Source: Seriola aureovittata
Taxonomy: Eukaryota > Chordata > Actinopteri > Carangiformes > Carangidae
Assembly (NCBI RefSeq): GCF_021018895.1
Contig: NC_079379.1
Coordinates: forward strand, 25,226,276 to 25,290,275
Direction: 5' to 3'
DNA: 64,000 bases
The notes below the pieces were generated by a model. That model made no database searches. It was not told the origin of the DNA and saw nothing but the letters and a program-made list of their open reading frames with translations. Positions 27,600-42,737 of this stretch are shown here, piece after piece (positions within the stretch are counted from its first letter, which is position 1; every line of letters begins with the position of its first letter). A program made the translations under genes and the position numbers.

Positions 27600-29050
27600 C
27601 TTTTTATGCCTTGCTATACTATGACTTTTTATGACTTTTTATGCCTTACTATACTATTAAGTTTTTTATGACTTTTTATGACTTTTTATGCCTTACTATA
27701 CTATTACGTTTTTTATGACTTTTTATGACTTTTTTATGCCTTACTATACTATGACTTTTTATGCCTTACTATACTATGACTTTTTATGACTTTTTATACC
27801 TTACTATACTATGACGTTTTTTATGACTTTTTATGCCTTACTATAATATGACTTTTTATGACTTTTTATGCATTACTATACTATGACGTTTTTTATGACT
27901 TTTTATGACTTTTTATACCTTACTATACTATGACGTTTTTTATGACTTTTTATGCCTTACTATACTATGACTTTTTATGACTTTTTATTCCTTACTATAC
28001 TATGACTTTTTATGCCTTACTATACTATGACTTTTTATTAGTTACTATACTATGACTTTTTATGACTTTTTATGCCTTACTATACTATGACTTTTTATGA
28101 CTTTTTATGCCTTACGATACTATGACGTTTTTATGACTTTTTATGCATTACTATACTATGACTTTTTATGCCTTACTATACTATGACGTTTTTATGACTT
28201 TTTATGCATTACTATACTATGACTTTTTATGCCTTACTATATATGACTTTTTATGACTTTTTATGCATTACTATACTATGACGTTTTTTATGACTTTTTA
28301 TGACTTTTTATACCTTACTATACTATGACGTTTTTTATGACTTTTTATGCCTTACTATACTATGACGTTTTTTATGACTTTTTATACCTTATTATACTCT
28401 GACTTTTTTTATGACTTTTTATGCCTTACTATACTATGACTTTTTATGCCTTGCTATACTATGACTTTTTATGACTTTTTATGCCTTACTATACTATGAT
28501 TTTTTATACCTTACTATACTATGACATTTTTTATGACTTTTTATACCTTACTATACTATGACTTTTTATGACTTTTTATGCCTTACTATACTATTAAGTT
28601 TTTTATGACTTTTTATGACTTTTTATGCCTTACTATACTATTACGTTTTTTATGACTTTTTATGACTTTTTATGCCTTACTATACTATGACTTTTTATGC
28701 CTTACTATACTATGACTTTTTATGACTTTTTATACCTTACTATACTATGACGTTTTTTATGACTTTTTATGCCTTACTATAATATGACTTTTTATGACTT
28801 TTTATGCATTACTATACTATGACGTTTTTTATGACTTTTTATGACTTTTTATACCTTACTATACTATGACGTTTTTTATGACTTTTTATGCCTTACTATA
28901 CTATGACTTTTTATGACTTTTTATTCCTTACTATACTATGACTTTTTATGCCTTACTATACTATGACTTTTTATTAGTTACTATACTATGACTTTTTATG
29001 ACTTTTTATGCCTTACTATACTATGACTTTTTATGACTTTTTATGCCTTA
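27600..29050 (+). repeat. ~936-bp higher-order duplication in the satellite
   Basis: The variants TATTAAGTTTTTTATG (27655 and 28592) and TATTAGTTACTATAC (28036 and 28972) repeat at offsets of 937 and 936 bp. This is a second, shorter duplication level. Confidence 0.75.
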
Positions 29051-30239
29051 CGATACTATGACGTTTTTTATGACTTTTTATGCCTTACTATACTATGACT
29101 TTTTATGCCTTACTATACTATGACGTTTTTTATGACTTTTTATGCATTACTATACTATGACTTTTTATGCCTTACTATACTATGACGTTTTTTATGACTT
29201 TTTATACCTTACTATACTATGACGTTTTTTATGACTTTTTATGCCTTACTATACTATGACGTTTTTTATGACTTTTTATACCTTACTATATTATGACTTT
29301 TTATGCCTCACTGAACTATGACTTTTTATGCCTTACTATACTATGACGTTTTTTATGACTTTTTATACCTTACTATACTATGACTTTTTATACCTTACTA
29401 TACTCTGACTTTTTTTTTTACTTTTTATGCCTTACTATTCTATGACGTTTTTTATGACTTTTTATGCCTTACTATACTATGACTTTTTATACCTTACTAT
29501 ACTCTGACTTTTTTTTTTACTTTTTATGCCTTACTATTCTATGACTTTTTATACCTTACTATACTATGATGTTTTTTATGAGTTTTTATGCCTTACTATA
29601 CTATGACGTTTTTTATGACTTTTTATACCTTATTATACTATGACTTTTTATGCCTTGCTATACTATGACTTTTTATGACTTTTTATGCCTTACTATACTA
29701 TGACTTTTTACACCTTACTATACTATGACATTATTTATGACTTTTTATACCTTACTATACTATGACGTTTTTATGACTTTTTATGCCTTACTATACTATG
29801 ACTTTTTATGCCTTACTATACTATGACGTTTTTTATGACTTTTTATACCTTACTATACTATGACTTTTTATGCCTTGCTATACTATGACATTTTTTATGA
29901 CTTTTTATACCTTACTATACTATGACTTTTTATGACTTTTTATGCCTTACTATACTATGACTTTTTATGCCTTACTATACTATGACTTTTTATGACTTTT
30001 TATACCTTACTATACTATGACGTTTTTTATGACTTTTTATGCCTTACTATAATATGACTTTTTATGACTTTTTATGCATTACTATACTATGACGTTTTTT
30101 ATGACTTTTTATGACTTTTTATACCTTACTATACTATGACGTTTTTTATGACTTTTTATGCCTTACTATACTATGACTTTTTATGCCTTACTATAATATG
30201 ACTTTTTATGACTTTTTATGCCTTACTATACTCTGACTT

Positions 30240-33200
30240 TTTATGACTTTTTATGCCTCACTATTCTATGACTTTTTATACCTCACTATACTATGATGTT
30301 TTTTATGACTTTTTATGCCTTACTATACTGACGTTTTTTATGACTTTTTATGCCTTACTATACTATGACTTTTTATGCCTTACTATACTATGACTTTTTA
30401 TGACTTTTTATACCTTACTATACTATGACTTTTTATGACTTTTTATGCTTTACTATACTATGACTTTTTATGCCTTACTATATTATGACTTTTTTTTTCT
30501 TTTTATGCCTTACTATACTATGACTTTTTTTTTCTTTTTATGCCTTACTATACTATGACGTTTTTTATGACTTTTTATGCCTTACTATACTATGACTTTT
30601 TATGCCTTACTATACTATGACGTTTTTTATGACTTTTTATACCTTACTATACTATGACTTTTTATGACTTTTTATGCCTTACTATACTATGACTTTTTAT
30701 GCCTTACTATACTATGACTTTTTATGACTTTTTATACCTTACTATACTATGACGTTTTTTATGACTTTTTATGCCTTACTATACTATGACGTTTTTTATG
30801 ACTTTTTATGCCTTACTATACTATGACTTTTTATTCCTAACTATAATATGACTTTTTATGACTTTTTATGCATTACTATACTATGACGTTTTTTATGACT
30901 TTTTATGCCTTACTATACTATGACTTTTTATGCCTTACTATACTATGACTTTTTATGCCTTACTATACTATGACCTTTTATGACTTTTTAAGCCTTACTA
31001 TACTATGACTTTTTATGCCTTACTATACTATGACCTTTTATGACTTTTTAAGCCTTACTATACTATGACTTTTTATGCCTTACTATACTGTAACGTTTTT
31101 TATACCTTACTATACTATGATGTTTTTTATGACTTTTTATGCCTTACTATACTATGACTTTTTATGCCTTACTATACTATGACTTTTTATGACTTTTTAT
31201 ACCTTACTATACTATGACGTTTTTTATGACTTTTTATACCTTACTATACTATGACGTTTTTATGACTTTTTATGCCTTACTATACTATGACTTTTTATGC
31301 CTTACTATACTATGACTTTTTATGACTTTTTATACCTTACTATACTATGACCTTTTATGACTTTTTATGCTTACTATACTATGACTTTTTATGCCTTACT
31401 ATATTATGACTTTTTATGCCTTACTATACTATGACTTTTTATGACTTTTTATACCTTACTATACTATGACTTTTTATGCCTTACTATACTCTGACTTTTT
31501 TTTTGACTTTTTATGCCTTACTATTCTATGACTTTTTATACCTTACTATACTATGATGTTTTTTATGACTTTTTATGCCTTACTATACTATGACGTTTTT
31601 AATGACTTTTTATGCCTTACTATATTATGACTTTTTATGCCTTACTATACTATGACTTTTTATGACTTTTTATACGTTACTATACTATGACTTTTTATGC
31701 CTTACTATACTCTGACTTTTTTTATGACTTTTTATGCCTCACTATTCTATGACTTTTTATACCTCACTATACTATGATGTTTTTTATGACTTTTTATGCC
31801 TTACTATACTGACGTTTTTTATGACTTTTTATGCCTTACTATACTATGACTTTTTATGCCTTACTATACTATGACTTTTTATGACTTTTTATGCGTTACT
31901 ATACTATGACGTTTTTTATGACTTTTTATACCTTACTATACTATGACGTTTTTTATGACTTTTTATGCCTTACTATACTATGACTTTTTTTTACTTTTTA
32001 TGCCTTACTATACTATGACTTTTTTTTTCTTTTTATGCCTTACTATACTATGACGTTTTTTATGACTTTTTATGCCTTACTATACTATGACTTTTTATGC
32101 CTTACTATACTATGACGTTTTTTATGACTTTTTATACCTTACTATACTATGACTTTTTATGACTTTTTATGCCTTACTATACTATGACTTTTTATGCCTT
32201 ACTATACTATGACTTTTTATGACTTTTTATACCTTACTATACTATGACGTTTTTTATGACTTTTTATGCCTTACTATACTATGACGTTTTTTATGACTTT
32301 TTATGCCTTACTATACTATGACTTTTTATTCCTAACTATAATATGACTTTTTATGACTTTTTATGCATTACTATACTATGACGTTTTTTATGACTTTTTA
32401 TGCCTTACTATACTATGACTTTTTATGCCTTACTATACTATGACTTTTTATGCCTTACTATACTATGACGCTTTTATGACTTTTTATGCCTTACTATACT
32501 ATGACTTTTTATGCCTTACTATACTATGACCTTTTATGACTTTTTAAGCCTTACTATACTATGACTTTTTATGCCTTACTATACTGTAACGTTTTTTATG
32601 ACTTTTTATACCTTACTATACTATGATGTTTTTTATGACTTTTTATGCCTTACTATACTATGACTTTTTATGCATTACTATACTATGACTTTTTATGACT
32701 TTTTATACCTTACTATACTATGACGTTTTTTATGACTTTTTATACCTTACTATACTATGACGTTTTTATGACTTTTTATGCCTTACTATACTATGACTTT
32801 TTATGCCTTACTATACTATGACTTTTTATGACTTTTTATACCTTACTATACTATGACTTTTTATGACTTTTTATGCTTTACTATACTATGACTTTTTATG
32901 CCTTACTATATTATGACTTTTTATGCCTTACTATACTATGACTTTTTATGACTTTTTATACCTTACTATACTATGACTTTTTATGCCTTACTATACTCTG
33001 ACTTTTTTTTTGACTTTTTATGCCTTACTATTCTATGACTTTTTATACCTTACTATACTATGATGTTTTTTATGACTTTTTATGCCTTACTATACTATGA
33101 CGTTTTTAATGACTTTTTATGCCTTACTATACTATGACTTTTTTTTACTTTTTATGCCTTACTATACTATGACTTTTTTTTACTTTTTATGCCTTACTAT

Positions 33201-33500
33201 ACTATGACGTTTTTTATGACTTTTTATGCCTTACTATACTATGACTTTTTATGCTTTACTATACTATGACGTTTTTTATGACTTTTTATACCTTACTATA
33301 CTATGACTTTTTATGACTTTTTATGCCTTACTATACTATGACTTTTTATGCCTTACTATACTATGACTTTTTATGACTTTTTATACCTTACTATACTATG
33401 ACGTTTTTTATGACTTTTTATGCCTTACTATACTATGACGTTTTTTATGACTTTTTATGCCTTACTATACTATGACTTTTTATTCCTAACTATAATATGA
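30240..33500 (+). repeat. ~1.49-kb higher-order duplication in the satellite
   Basis: CTCACTATTCTATG at 30257 and 31738, CCTAACTATAATATG at 30836 and 32331, and CTGTAACG at 31089 and 32584 give offsets of 1481-1495 bp. A further partial copy follows at shorter spacing (CCTAACTATAATATG at 33485, CTGTAACG at 33688). Confidence 0.75.
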
Positions 33501-36500
33501 CTTTTTATGACTTTTTATGACTTTTTATGCATTACTATACTATGACGTTTTTTATGAGTTTTTATGCCTTACTATACTATGACTTTTTATGCCTTACTAT
33601 ACTATGACTTTTTATGCCTTACTATACTATGACCTTTTATGACTTTTTAAGCCTTACTATACTATGACTTTTTATGCCTTACTATACTGTAACGTTTTTT
33701 ATGACTTTTTATACCTTACTATACTATGATGTTTTTTATGACTTTTTATGCCTTACTATACTATGACTTTTTATGCCTTACTATACTATGACTTTTTTTT
33801 TGACTTTTTATACCTTACTATACTATGACGTTTTTTATGACTTTTTATACCTTACTATACTATGACGTTTTTATGACTTTTTATGCCTTACTATACTATG
33901 ACTTTTTATTCCTAACTATAATATGACTTTTTATGACTTTTTATGCATTACTATACTATGACGTTTTTTATGAGTTTTTATGCCTTACTATACTATGACT
34001 TTTTATGCCTTACTATACTATGACTTTTTATGCCTTACTATACTATGACCTTTTATGACTTTTTTTATGCCTTACTATACTATGACTTTTTATGCCTTAC
34101 TAATACTATGACTTTTTATGACTTTTTATGACTTTTTATACCTTACTATACCATGACGTTTTTTATGACTTTTTATGCCTTACTATACTATGACTTTTTA
34201 TGCCTTACTATACTATGACTTTTTATGACTTTTTATGCCTTACTATACTATGACTTTTTATGCCTTACTATAATATGACTTTTTATGACTTTTTATACCT
34301 TACTATACCATGACGTTTTTTAAGACTTTTTATGCCTTACTATACTCTGACGTTTTTTATGACTTTTTATACCTTACTATACTATGACTTTTTATGACTT
34401 TTTATTCCTTACTATACTATGACTTTTTATGCCTTACTATACTATGACTTTTTATTAGTTACTATACTATGACTTTTTATGACTTTTATGCCTTACGATA
34501 CTATGACGTTTTTATGACTTTTTATGCATTACTATACTATGACTTTTTATGCCTTACTATACTATGACGTTTTTATGACTTTTTATGCATTACTATACTA
34601 TGACTTTTTATGCCTTACTATACTATGACGTTTTTTATGACTTTTTATACCTTACTATACTATGACGTTTTTTATGACTTTTTATGCCTTACTATACTAT
34701 GACGTTTTTTATGACTTTTTATACCTTACTATATTATGACTTTTTATGCCTCACTGAACTATGACTTTTTATGCCTTACTATACTATGACGTTTTTTATG
34801 ACTTTTTATACCTTACTATACTATGACGTTTTTTATGACTTTTTATGCCTTACTATACTATGACGTTTTTTATGACTTTTTATACCTTATTATACTCTGA
34901 CTTTTTTTATGACTTTTTATGCCTTACTATACTATTACGTTTTTTATGACTTTTTATGACTTTTTATGCCTTACTATACTATGACTTTTTATGCCTTACT
35001 ATACTATGACTTTTTATGACTTTTTATACCTTACTATACTATGATGTTTTTTATGACTTTTTATGCCTTACTATAATATGACTTTTTATGACTTTTTATG
35101 CATTACTATACTATGACGTTTTTTATGACTTTTTATGACTTTTTATACCTTACTATACTATGACGTTTTTTATGACTTTTTATGCCTTACTATACTCTGA
35201 CTTTTTTTATGACTTTTTATGCCTTACTATACTCTGACTTTTTTTATGACTTTTTATGCCTTACTATACTATGACGTTTTTAATGACTTTTTATGCCTTA
35301 CTATACTATGACTTTTTTTTACTTTTTATGCCTTACTATACTATGACTTTTTTTTTCTTTTTATGCCTTACTATACTATGACGTTTTTTTATGACTTTTT
35401 ATGCCTTACTATACTATGACTTTTTATGCCTTACTATACTATGACTTTTTATGACTTTTTATACCTTACTATACTATGACTTTTTATGACTTTTTATGCT
35501 TTACTATACTATGACTTTTTATGCCTTACTATATTATGACTTTTTATGCCTTACTATACTATGACTTTTTATGACTTTTTATACCTTACTATACTATGAC
35601 TTTTTATGCCTTACTATACTCTGACTTTTTTTTTGACTTTTTATGCCTTACTATTCTATGACTTTTTATACCTTACTATACTATGATGTTTTTTATGACT
35701 TTTTATGCCTTACTATACTATGACGTTTTTAATGACTTTTTATGCCTTACTATACTATGACTTTTTTTTACTTTTTATGCCTTACTATACTATGACTTTT
35801 TTTTTCTTTTTATGCCTTACTATACTATGACGTTTTTTTATGACTTTTTATGCCTTACTATACTATGACTTTTTATGCCTTACTATACTATGACGTTTTT
35901 TATGACTTTTTATACCTTACTATACTATGACTTTTTATGACTTTTTATGCCTTACTATACTATGACTTTTTATGCCTTACTATACTATGACTTTTTATGA
36001 CTTTTTATACCTTACTATACTATGACGTTTTTTATGACTTTTTATGCCTTACGATACTATGACGTTTTTTATGACTTTTTATGCCTTACTATACTATGAC
36101 TTTTTATTCCTAACTATAATATGACTTTTTATGACTTTTTATGCATTACTATACTATGACGTTTTTTATGAGTTTTTATGCCTTACTATACTATGACTTT
36201 TTATGACTTTTTTGCCTTACTATACTATGACTTTTTATGCCTTACTATACTATGACCTTTTATGACTTTTTAAGCCTTACTATACTATGACTTTTTATGC
36301 CTTACTATACTGTAACGTTTTTTATGACTTTTTATACCTTACTATACTATGATGTTTTTTATGACTTTTTATGCCTTACTATACTATGACTTTTTATGCC
36401 TTACTATACTATGACTTTTTATGACTTTTTATACCTTACTATACTATGACGTTTTTTATGACTTTTTATACCTTACTATACTATGACTTTTTATGACTTT

Positions 36501-39500
36501 TTATGCCTTACTATACTATGACTTTTTATTCCTTACTATACTATGACTTTTTATGACTTTTTATGCATTACTATACTATGACGTTTTTTATGAGTTTTTA
36601 TGCCTTACTATACTATGACTTTTTATGCCTTACTATACTATGACTTTTTATGCCTTACTATACTATGACCTTTTATGACTTTTTAAGCCTTACTATACTA
36701 TGACTTTTTATGCCTTACTATACTGTAACGTTTTTTATGACTTTTTATACCTTACTATACTATGATGTTTTTTATGACTTTTTATGCCTTACTATACTAT
36801 GACTTTTTTGCCTTACTATACTATGACTTTTTATGACTTTTTATGCCTTACTATACTATGACTTTTTATGACTTTTTATGCCTTACTATAATATGACTTT
36901 TTATGACTTTTTATACCTTACTATACCATGACGTTTTTTAAGACTTTTTATGCCTTACTATACTCTGACTTTTTTATGACTTTTTATACCTTACTATACT
37001 ATGACTTTTTATGACTTTTTATTCCTTACTATACTATGACTTTTTATGCCTTACTATACTATGACTTTTTATGCTTTAGTATACTATGACTTTTTATGAC
37101 TTTTTATGACTTTTTATGCCTTACTATACTATGACGTTTTTTATGACTTTTTATGCATTACTATACTATGACTTTTTATGCCTTACTATACTATGACGTT
37201 TTTTATGACTTTTTATGCATTACTATACTATGACTTTTTATGCCTTACTATACTATGACGTTTTTTATGACTTTTTATACCTTACTATACTATGACTTTT
37301 TATGACTTTTTATGACTTTTTATGCCTTACTATACTATGACGTTTTTTATGACTTTTTATACCTTACTATACTATGACTTTTTATGCCTCACTATACTAT
37401 GACTTTTTATGCCTTACTATACTATGACGTTTTTTATGACTTTTTATACCTTACTATACTATGACGTTTTTTATGACTTTTTATGCCTTACTATACTATG
37501 ACGTTTTTTATGACTTTTTATACCTTAATATACTATGATTTTTATGACTTTTTATGACTTTTTATGCCTTACTATACTATTACGTTTTTTATGACTTTTT
37601 ATGACTTTTTATGACTTTTTATGCCTTACTATACTATGACTTTTTATGCCTTACTATACTATGACTTTTTATGACTTTTTATACCTTACTATACTATGAT
37701 GTTTTTTATGACTTTTTATGCCTTACTATAATATGACTTTTTATGACTTTTTATGCATTACTATACTATGACGTTTTTTATGACTTTTTATGCCTTACTA
37801 TAATATGACTTTTTATGACTTTTTATGCCTTACTATACTCTGACTTTTTATGACTTTTTATTCCTTACAATACCATGTCTTTTTATTCCTTACTATACTA
37901 TGACTTTTTATGCCTTACTATACTATGACTTTTTATGACTTTTTATTCCTTACAATACCATGTCTTTTTATTCCTTACTATACTATGACTTTTTATGCCT
38001 TACTATAATATGACTTTTTATGACTTTTTATGCATTACTATAATATGACTTTTTATGACTTTTTATGCCTTACTATACTATGACGTTTTTTATGACTTTT
38101 TATGCCTTACTATAATATGACTTTTTATGACTTTTTATGCCTTACTATACTATGACTTTTTATGACTTTTTATTCCTTACAATACCATGTCTTTTTATTC
38201 CTTACTATACTATGACTTTTTATGCTTTACTATACTATGACTTTTTATGCTTTAGTATACTATGACTTTTTATGCCTTACTATACTATGACTTTTTATTC
38301 CTTATGATACTATGACTTTTTATTCCTTACTATACTGAATTTTTACGCTTTTCTGCAATATAACTTTACATGCCTTACTATACTATGAATTTTAATGCCT
38401 TACTGTAATAAGACATTTTATGCTTTATTATACTATGCCTTTTCATGACTTTTATGCCTTACTATAGTATGAATTTTCATTACTTTTTATACCTTAATAT
38501 ACTATGATTTTTCATGGTTTACTATACTATGACTTTTTATGCCTTACTATAATATGAAATTTTATATTATCTATGTCAAAATGTTACCATCACTGTTCTA
38601 GCCCCATACTGTTTTGAGTAAGTCAGTTACACTGGTGATTGTAAGTAATATGGCGAGTGTAGCATCTTAATCTGGATGTTTTAATTTCCCCTAAAAATAT
38701 ATTTCTCACTGTTGTCTCAAATTTGTTATATTTTCTTCAGAGAGAAAAAAACATTACATAAATTGGGAAATTTTCCTCAGCCGTTTTACAAAACTCAGAT
38801 AGTTCACAAGTAAATTTGTTTAACATATGACTTAACATATTTATCACATTATTATAAATCTGCTTAACACTTTGAGGTATTGATCCCTGATGTTTATTTT
38901 TCATGAAATGAGTCTCAACTGTATTTGTGTATTAAGTTTTCTGATTCTCTGGAAAATTCAACTACAAGCGTCTTCACTTCTTTCTGAATTTTTTCATTTC
39001 CTGTAATGAGGGAAGAAACTGTCCAAATACCAAAAACAAACTCACGTTTCATACATAGAGTATTTATTCAAAAAATTAAATATAACAACCAAATAAAAAG
39101 GCTCAACTTAGGACCAGGATCAGATGAGTGTTAAGACAAAAAAAAAACTGTTTTACTTCTAAAAGTGACACCATTTCATCATCAGGCAAAAAAAAACAAC
39201 AAAAGCACATGAAAATACTGTGAAACCCAAACCTCCATTTTGTTTCTGAGTGTGGTGATATGCAGCCAACCACAGATTTGTTTTTGTGGGGAGACGGGCA
39301 CTTAAAGAACTACCCCAAGTCTGTAAACTTCTAAATTTCACATTAGAAGCAGAAAAACTAAAACCATAAAGAGGTTTGATAGTGACATGCAAACACAGAG
39401 GGAAGGCCAGGCAAACCGACTGCACAGAAACTTAATGATTGCTTCATTATTGCCGTTCATCTGAGAATGAACCATAAATTAAACTCTGAGGGAGGAAAAC

Positions 39501-39763
39501 AGGCAGTAATAGAGGGGTCACGTCCCAATAGAGATAAGGTTAAATAAATAATGCTACATAATGTCTACACTGAATTACTCTTCACCTACAGAGTCTTGAA
39601 TATTCCCCTAATCTATTTTCTTTGATTCAGAAATCTAAGTTTGTGGGTTTGTGCTTCAAAGTGCCCGTCCACTAAAAACTGATCCCCACAGGCCTTTTGG
39701 TCCTGCAGCTCCAAACTGATCAGTTCTGCATATTATGTGTTCTTGGCATATGTCAGAGGTACT

Positions 39764-39800
39764 CACACACACACACACACACACGCATGCACACACACAC
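39764..39800 (+). repeat. (CA)n microsatellite
   Basis: About 37 bp of CA repeats with a short GCATG interruption. Confidence 0.9.
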
Positions 39801-40457
39801 CTTACAGTATTGTCATGTATCAATATATACTTGTTAATGTAGACTTTCTGAATGTTAAGATTTCTTTGATTTACTTGTTTTTTTTCAGCACCATCAGAAA
39901 AGGCACAGTCTGTTAACGGACCGGTCGACGAACTTTCAACCCTCCTCCTTCTCTTCTGAGGAAAATGCAAAAATAATTTTAAAAAATGATGAAGTTTGAG
40001 AAACATATGAAACCCCATCAGAATAAAAGTCTTTCACCTCTCTGATGAGCTACTGAGATGATAAAATGACAGAGTAAAGGGAGGTCGTCACTGTGGAGGA
40101 GGGTTGATGGTTCATCGCCGTGACAACACGACCGCCAACAATCTCCACAAAGCAGCAAATGCATCACTTTTGCTTTTCACACACAAGTATTGCATCATCA
40201 AATTTGGAAAAAATGATCACAGACCACTTTGATTATTAAATGCCATATTTCAACACAGCTTCTGCTTCAAATAGGACTTTGTTAGAAAAAATAAGTGGTG
40301 TGCATTTACATTAGTATCTTTAAATATAAATATATCTCCGTTCAGATTAAAAATGCTTCTGTTTGTGAGGAAAAAGGCGACTGCAGGTCGATTTACTGTG
40401 AGTGGCATCATGACAGGAAAAGGGATTTCCATAATAAGGCTCTCTCTATATATTACA

Positions 40458-40600
40458 GAGGAGGATTAGGGCCATGTGAATTTTTTTTTTTTTTTTCACT
40501 TTAAATCTCAGAATTCTGACATTAAAAATTTTAATTTTCTCAAAATCCTGATTTTTAATCTCTTGAATAAGGTTTTTTCACATGGCCCTAATCCTCTTCC
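40458..40600. mobile_element. MITE copy 2 with a perfect 20-bp inverted repeat
   Basis: GAGGATTAGGGCCATGTGAA on the left is matched exactly in reverse complement on the right (TTCACATGGCCCTAATCCTC). The inside is about 100 bp, AT-rich, with CTCAGAATTCTG and a poly-T run, and is noncoding. Same family as 8643-8812. No clear target-site duplication could be settled. Confidence 0.85.
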
Positions 40601-42714
40601 ATACTATACATATACATATATACATATATAAACTCTCTGAATCAGGCGGCGCACTAACCAACAATGTTAAACATGCCCACGACTTCTATAACTATTCAAG
40701 TAAAATCAAATGCTGGTAATGTCTGACATTAAGAAACAGCTTCAACATGACAACAAACACGGAAGGAAACGATCTGCTGAGATATTCTTACAGTTCAAAC
40801 TGCAGCAGAGAAACAATCTCCATCAACCAGAAACACATGCATCTTTTAAGTGCAGTTAAACTCCATTATCCTCTCATATATTTCATCTATATGTATCTGA
40901 TGAGATATTATATTATAAATGTTTTCTTATAGCAGCTAAGGTTTGGTTCTGGTGACATGTGGCTAGCACAGTTAGCAGTACAGAGGCTTTTAGCACGACG
41001 CTGTAAGAGCACTGACACCACGACCACCGCCTCCCGTCCTCCACCCTCACCCTGACCAGGCACGTTGGTTTGGTCCAAGTGATAAACTGAAGGCTTCGTC
41101 TGGATTAAACTGCACGGTCATGAAGGACAACAACCTCCAGGGCTGAGCAACAAACACCGTTTCTAAAACTCTGGAAACTACGGTCGAACCGTTCAACTCT
41201 TCAACCTTCTCTTTATTCTTCCTGGTAACTTCACTTTTACGTCATTATATTGATATTTGTTTGGTTGTAGTTGCATAATGACTCCGTTTTATCCAAAATA
41301 CAAAGATATATTTAGAAAAACTGTCTTGGAAATGTGTTAAATTTCAACGGAGACTCCCACCAGTGAATCTGTCTGTCTCACCTGGATGAACGTAAACCTG
41401 CTCAGAAATTCATCATGTGTGAGATTATTCATGAAACAAAAATACTTTATGATCTCAACATAAACATCTTAGTTTGTTCTTTGGATCTTTACAAAAATAC
41501 TAATTAGTATGAGAAAACAAAGATGCTTGGAATTAAGTATTTAGTGATATCAAGAAAAACTGGAAATTATTTTTAAATGTTTTATATTATAATCTTATAT
41601 TTAGTCTGATAATAATAATAATAATAAGTGTCATTTTTTTGTGTTTGGACAAAGTAAACAGTTTTCATAGATTTCTGAGACTCGAGTAAATATTTGATTT
41701 TGTTTTATGAAAATAGTTTTTCTTGAAAAAAAGTCAATTTTTGTATATTGTGAGAAATATTAATAATTGGAGAAAATAGTTTGTGATATTTCATAATCAA
41801 TGTAAGCTGCTGTCTTTTGTGTTGAAATCATAAGATAATTTAGTTTCTGATCATTAGAAAACAAAACATTAAAAATGCTCTCACACGCTCGGCCTGTTCT
41901 CAGATCAGCTACCGTCCTCTGCTCTGGGCAGAGAATTCATTAACAGACACTCAAACCCACATACCGTTAAAATCCTTCCCTCTTCAAACCAAACAAGGCA
42001 CTTGATTTACTCCGTCAGACACCATCAGACGTCGCTGATCCCGCTCCTCCATCAGAATGTCAAACACTGAACATTCCTGAATCCAAGTCACTTTCCTAAA
42101 CTCTCATAACAAACGTTTCATCAGACGAATACTGATGGGAAACATTCAGCACCTGCTCTCTCTGCTCGAACACCTTATTGCACCGAAGGACTTCGTCACG
42201 ACTAAACTGCTCGAGTTCTTCTGAACTGAAATAAAAAATCTAAAGGTTTGTGGTCGTCAGAAGAAACAAACTCTCTGTTCTATTGCTGATGTTCATTTAA
42301 AATTCTAAAAAAAGAAAAAAAGAAACTCATAAATATCAAGAGGAATAAAACACACGGAAAGGTTTGGTGTAACGCACGGTGCCAAGATGAACTTTCACTC
42401 AGAGAAGGTTAAAATCGTCCATCTCATGGCTGTGGCGTTGTTTTCCAACAGTCCTCTTCACTGCACTTAAAGTCGACGAGCGCCACGCGGCGCCTCAGAG
42501 ACTCGACGCACGAGGCTTTTCTTAAAAAAGTGAAGGTTTCATTCGCTGTGTTGGTGGCGTCACTTCAACTGTGTGAGTGACCGAGGAGCCGCCGGCTTAA
42601 AGGGAGACAGAAGAGTAACCACGAAGGCGTGTTTTTTGTGAGTGTTACTCGACTAACAGGTTGCCATGGCGATCAGACAAACAACACGTACAGTATCTAG
42701 AAAGTTGAAAACAC

Positions 42715-42737
42715 ACAAACAAACAAACAAACAAACA
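42715..42737 (+). repeat. (AAAC)n microsatellite
   Basis: About six AAAC units in the presumed ago3 3' UTR. Confidence 0.85.

Larger units (their letters stand above)
17447..38565 (+). repeat. 21-kb AT-rich satellite array
   Basis: One uninterrupted head-to-tail array. The basic 25-bp monomer is CCTTACTATACTATGAC followed by TTTTTATG. Two longer types insert extra units before the final TTTTTATG: TTTTTATGAC (35 bp) or GTTTTTTATGAC (37 bp). Variants include GATG for GACG, TTATTACTTA, CATTACTATA and CCTAACTATA. Orientation is constant: T-rich on +, A-rich on -. No insertion, inversion or gene was seen inside. Both ends are decayed (17447-18030 and 38280-38565). Higher-order duplications of about 4.35 kb, 1.5 kb and 0.94 kb are present. 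No known satellite name can be assigned from memory. Confidence 0.98.

Noticed and set aside
17447..38565. CRISPR-like array or centromere core
   Set aside because: No unique spacers between repeats and the host is a vertebrate. A centromeric role cannot be judged from sequence alone, so it is not claimed.
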